A stretch of DNA of 64,000 nt from Phormidesmis priestleyi BC1401 (GTDB lineage: Bacteria > Cyanobacteriota > Cyanobacteriia > Leptolyngbyales > Leptolyngbyaceae), in assembly GCF_001650195.1 (NCBI RefSeq), contig NZ_LXYR01000001.1, positions 134,358 through 198,357 on the forward strand. Direction: 5' to 3'. Below the pieces are notes generated by a model that was not told the origin of the DNA, ran no database searches, and saw nothing but the letters and a program-made list of their open reading frames with translations. A program made the position numbers and the translations under genes. Shown piece after piece: positions 62,855 through 64,000 of the stretch (positions within the stretch are counted from its first letter, which is position 1; each line of letters opens with the position of its first letter).

Positions 62855-63808
62855 TCAATGAACAGGTTGCGATGCAAAAAAGGTCTCAAAGACATTCTTG
62901 CCCACTTCATTCATACGACGCTGTAGACTATCTAAAAATTCGTGCAGCCCGACCTGAACGATTTCATCGATCGTCAAATAATCCAAGTCCGATCGCAATC
63001 GTCCTAATGTACGCTCCGCAGGATTGCACCACGTCCCGATCGGAGTTCCTGTAATTTCATGCAGCGATCGCTCCCCTTGCTGAATGCAAAACCGAATCGA
63101 TCGCGGAAAATCTCGCTCTAAGACCAAAAACTTTGCCACCGACATTGGCGTAATCCGATGCAACCCCTGTTTGCGATACATCTCGTAAGCACTCGCCGAT
63201 CGCAGTAATGCCATCCACTGCAAGTCATCCAGCATCGTGCCTACATCTTTGACCGACGGCAGCAAAATAAAATACTTTACGTCCAGAATCCGGGTCGTTT
63301 TGTCGGCTCGTTCTAAAAGTCTGCCAATTTGTCCAAAATGCCAGCCTTCGTTGTGAGTCATCGTCGCATTGGTGATGCCAGCAAACAGGTGACTAGCGAG
63401 TTTCACTTCACTAAAAAATTCTGGCAACTGAGACGGGGCGGTAGATTGAGCCGCCTCTTTGACCATGAAATAAAACGCATTCACCTGTTGCCACATTTCA
63501 GACGAGATGATTTCTCGCACCGATCGAGCATTTTCCCGCGCCGAATTTAAACACGACAAAATCGAATTGGAATAATTGCGGTCAAACGTGAGAAACCGGA
63601 TTACATTCTCAGCGGTCGCCTCTCCATAGCGTTCTTTAAACAGAGGCAAATCTCCAGTCGTTAAGACTAACGGCTCCCATTGTTGGGTGACTCCGATCGG
63701 AGAATCCAACAGCAAATTCAAATTAACGTCTATAAATCGAGCAATATTTTCTGCCCGCTCAATATAACGGTTTAGCCAATAAATCGAATCAGCAACACGA
63801 CTCAGCAT
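62855..63808 (-). CDS. Alpha-E domain-containing protein
   Basis: 317 residues, all-helical, with motifs LSRVADSIYWLNRYIERAEN at the start, then SILSCLNSARENARSVREII, QIGRLLERADKTTRILDVKYF and FLVLERDFPRSIRFCIQ. The alpha-E family is found next to ATP-grasp and transglutaminase-like proteins; function unknown, suggested to take part in a peptide-ligating system. Between the ATP-grasp gene and the transglutaminase gene, 23 bp downstream of the former. Confidence 0.92.
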   Translation of the reverse strand: MLSRVADSIYWLNRYIERAENIARFIDVNLNLLLDSPIGVTQQWEPLVLTTGDLPLFKERYGEATAENVIRFLTFDRNYSNSILSCLNSARENARSVREIISSEMWQQVNAFYFMVKEAAQSTAPSQLPEFFSEVKLASHLFAGITNATMTHNEGWHFGQIGRLLERADKTTRILDVKYFILLPSVKDVGTMLDDLQWMALLRSASAYEMYRKQGLHRITPMSVAKFLVLERDFPRSIRFCIQQGERSLHEITGTPIGTWCNPAERTLGRLRSDLDYLTIDEIVQVGLHEFLDSLQRRMNEVGKNVFETFFASQPVH

Positions 63809-63831
63809 AGAAACTTTTGTGATTTACTCGG

Positions 63832-64000
63832 TTATTTAGAAACGACCCACGTATCTTTGCTGCCGCCACCCTGCGAGGAGTTGACGACGAGAGATCCTTT
63901 CTTGAGCGCCACGCGAGTCAACCCACCCGGATTGACATAAATCTCTTTGCCATAGAGCACATAAGGACGCAAATCGACGTGACAACCCTCAAACCGATCG
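63832..64000 (-). CDS. Circularly permuted type 2 ATP-grasp protein, C-terminal part only
   Basis: Only 55 codons are inside the window, ending at TAA (63832-63834). Residues read [39 protein letters not shown] and SKDTWVV, the C-terminal signature of the ATP-grasp group that accompanies alpha-E proteins. The rest lies beyond 64000. Confidence 0.85.
   Translation of the reverse strand, partial: DRFEGCHVDLRPYVLYGKEIYVNPGGLTRVALKKGSLVVNSSQGGGSKDTWVVSK

Noticed and set aside
1-64000. tRNA, rRNA, CRISPR or riboswitch
   Set aside because: Reading all intergenic stretches showed no tRNA-like cloverleaf with TTCGA loop, no repeat-spacer array and no known riboswitch core. A covariance-model scan would be needed to exclude small RNAs.

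Overview
The window is a contiguous piece of a cyanobacterial chromosome. The evidence is the very frequent GCGATCGC/CGATCG (HIP1-type) octamers throughout, tocopherol genes (homogentisate phytyltransferase and gamma-tocopherol methyltransferase), an SLH-domain iron-uptake-type porin, a serine/threonine kinase fused to WD40 repeats, a DnaK with a long C-terminal tail beside its own DnaJ, two Uma2-family proteins and several small protein families known mainly from cyanobacteria. The style is that of a filamentous, Leptolyngbya/Oscillatoriales-like organism, but I cannot name a species. I saw no tRNA, rRNA or CRISPR array.

Layout. 1-10 kb: the 3' part of leuD, hrcA, a membrane protein, a YebC/PmpR-family gene, a sugar ABC importer (binding protein plus two permeases, no ATPase) facing a second sugar-binding lipoprotein, then glucokinase. 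9-13 kb: dnaJ/dnaK with a repeat-rich DnaK tail. 12.9-17.6 kb: an overlapping xanthine dehydrogenase operon (FeS/FAD subunit, Mo subunit, XdhC). 17.6-19.7 kb: a GGCC-type (NgoPII-like) restriction-modification pair whose nuclease gene is broken by a 121-bp insert with a 9-bp target duplication; the methyltransferase gene is intact. 19.8-28.3 kb: KtrA/KtrB potassium uptake, two tocopherol genes, cobA and hemD, a membrane protein, a Nei-type glycosylase and a PHP phosphoesterase. 28.3-36.8 kb is an accessory patch: a 247-bp MITE-like element, a Uma2 gene, a methyltransferase remnant, thrC between two MoaD/ThiS-family genes, the WD40 kinase, a decayed IS4-type transposase whose end matches the MITE, and an isoaspartyl peptidase. 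37-44 kb: a DnaJ-domain protein, an Rrf2 regulator, the porin, a phosphoesterase and a RecQ-like helicase.

44.3-51.7 kb is a stress-type cluster: an SDR with a C-terminal membrane helix, a DUF6335-like protein, a DJ-1/PfpI-ferritin-like fusion, an SRPBCC protein, two tandem zinc alcohol dehydrogenases (the first frameshifted), a secreted LEA-like protein with an in-frame stop, and a ChaB-like protein. 52-59 kb holds a GH13 enzyme, a GH108 muramidase, Uma2, photolyase, a Nudix hydrolase, folK and a TPR protein. 59.4-64 kb holds pyrR, type II IPP isomerase, and the Anbu locus (proteasome-like peptidase, transglutaminase-like, alpha-E and ATP-grasp proteins), the last cut by the window end.

The most interesting signals are the dissected MITE insertion in the restriction gene, the MITE/IS pair with shared ends, the moaD-thrC-CysO-like operon (with a MoaD ending GGL), a shared operator-like motif at the Rrf2, porin and dnaK promoters, and the stress cluster with two broken genes.
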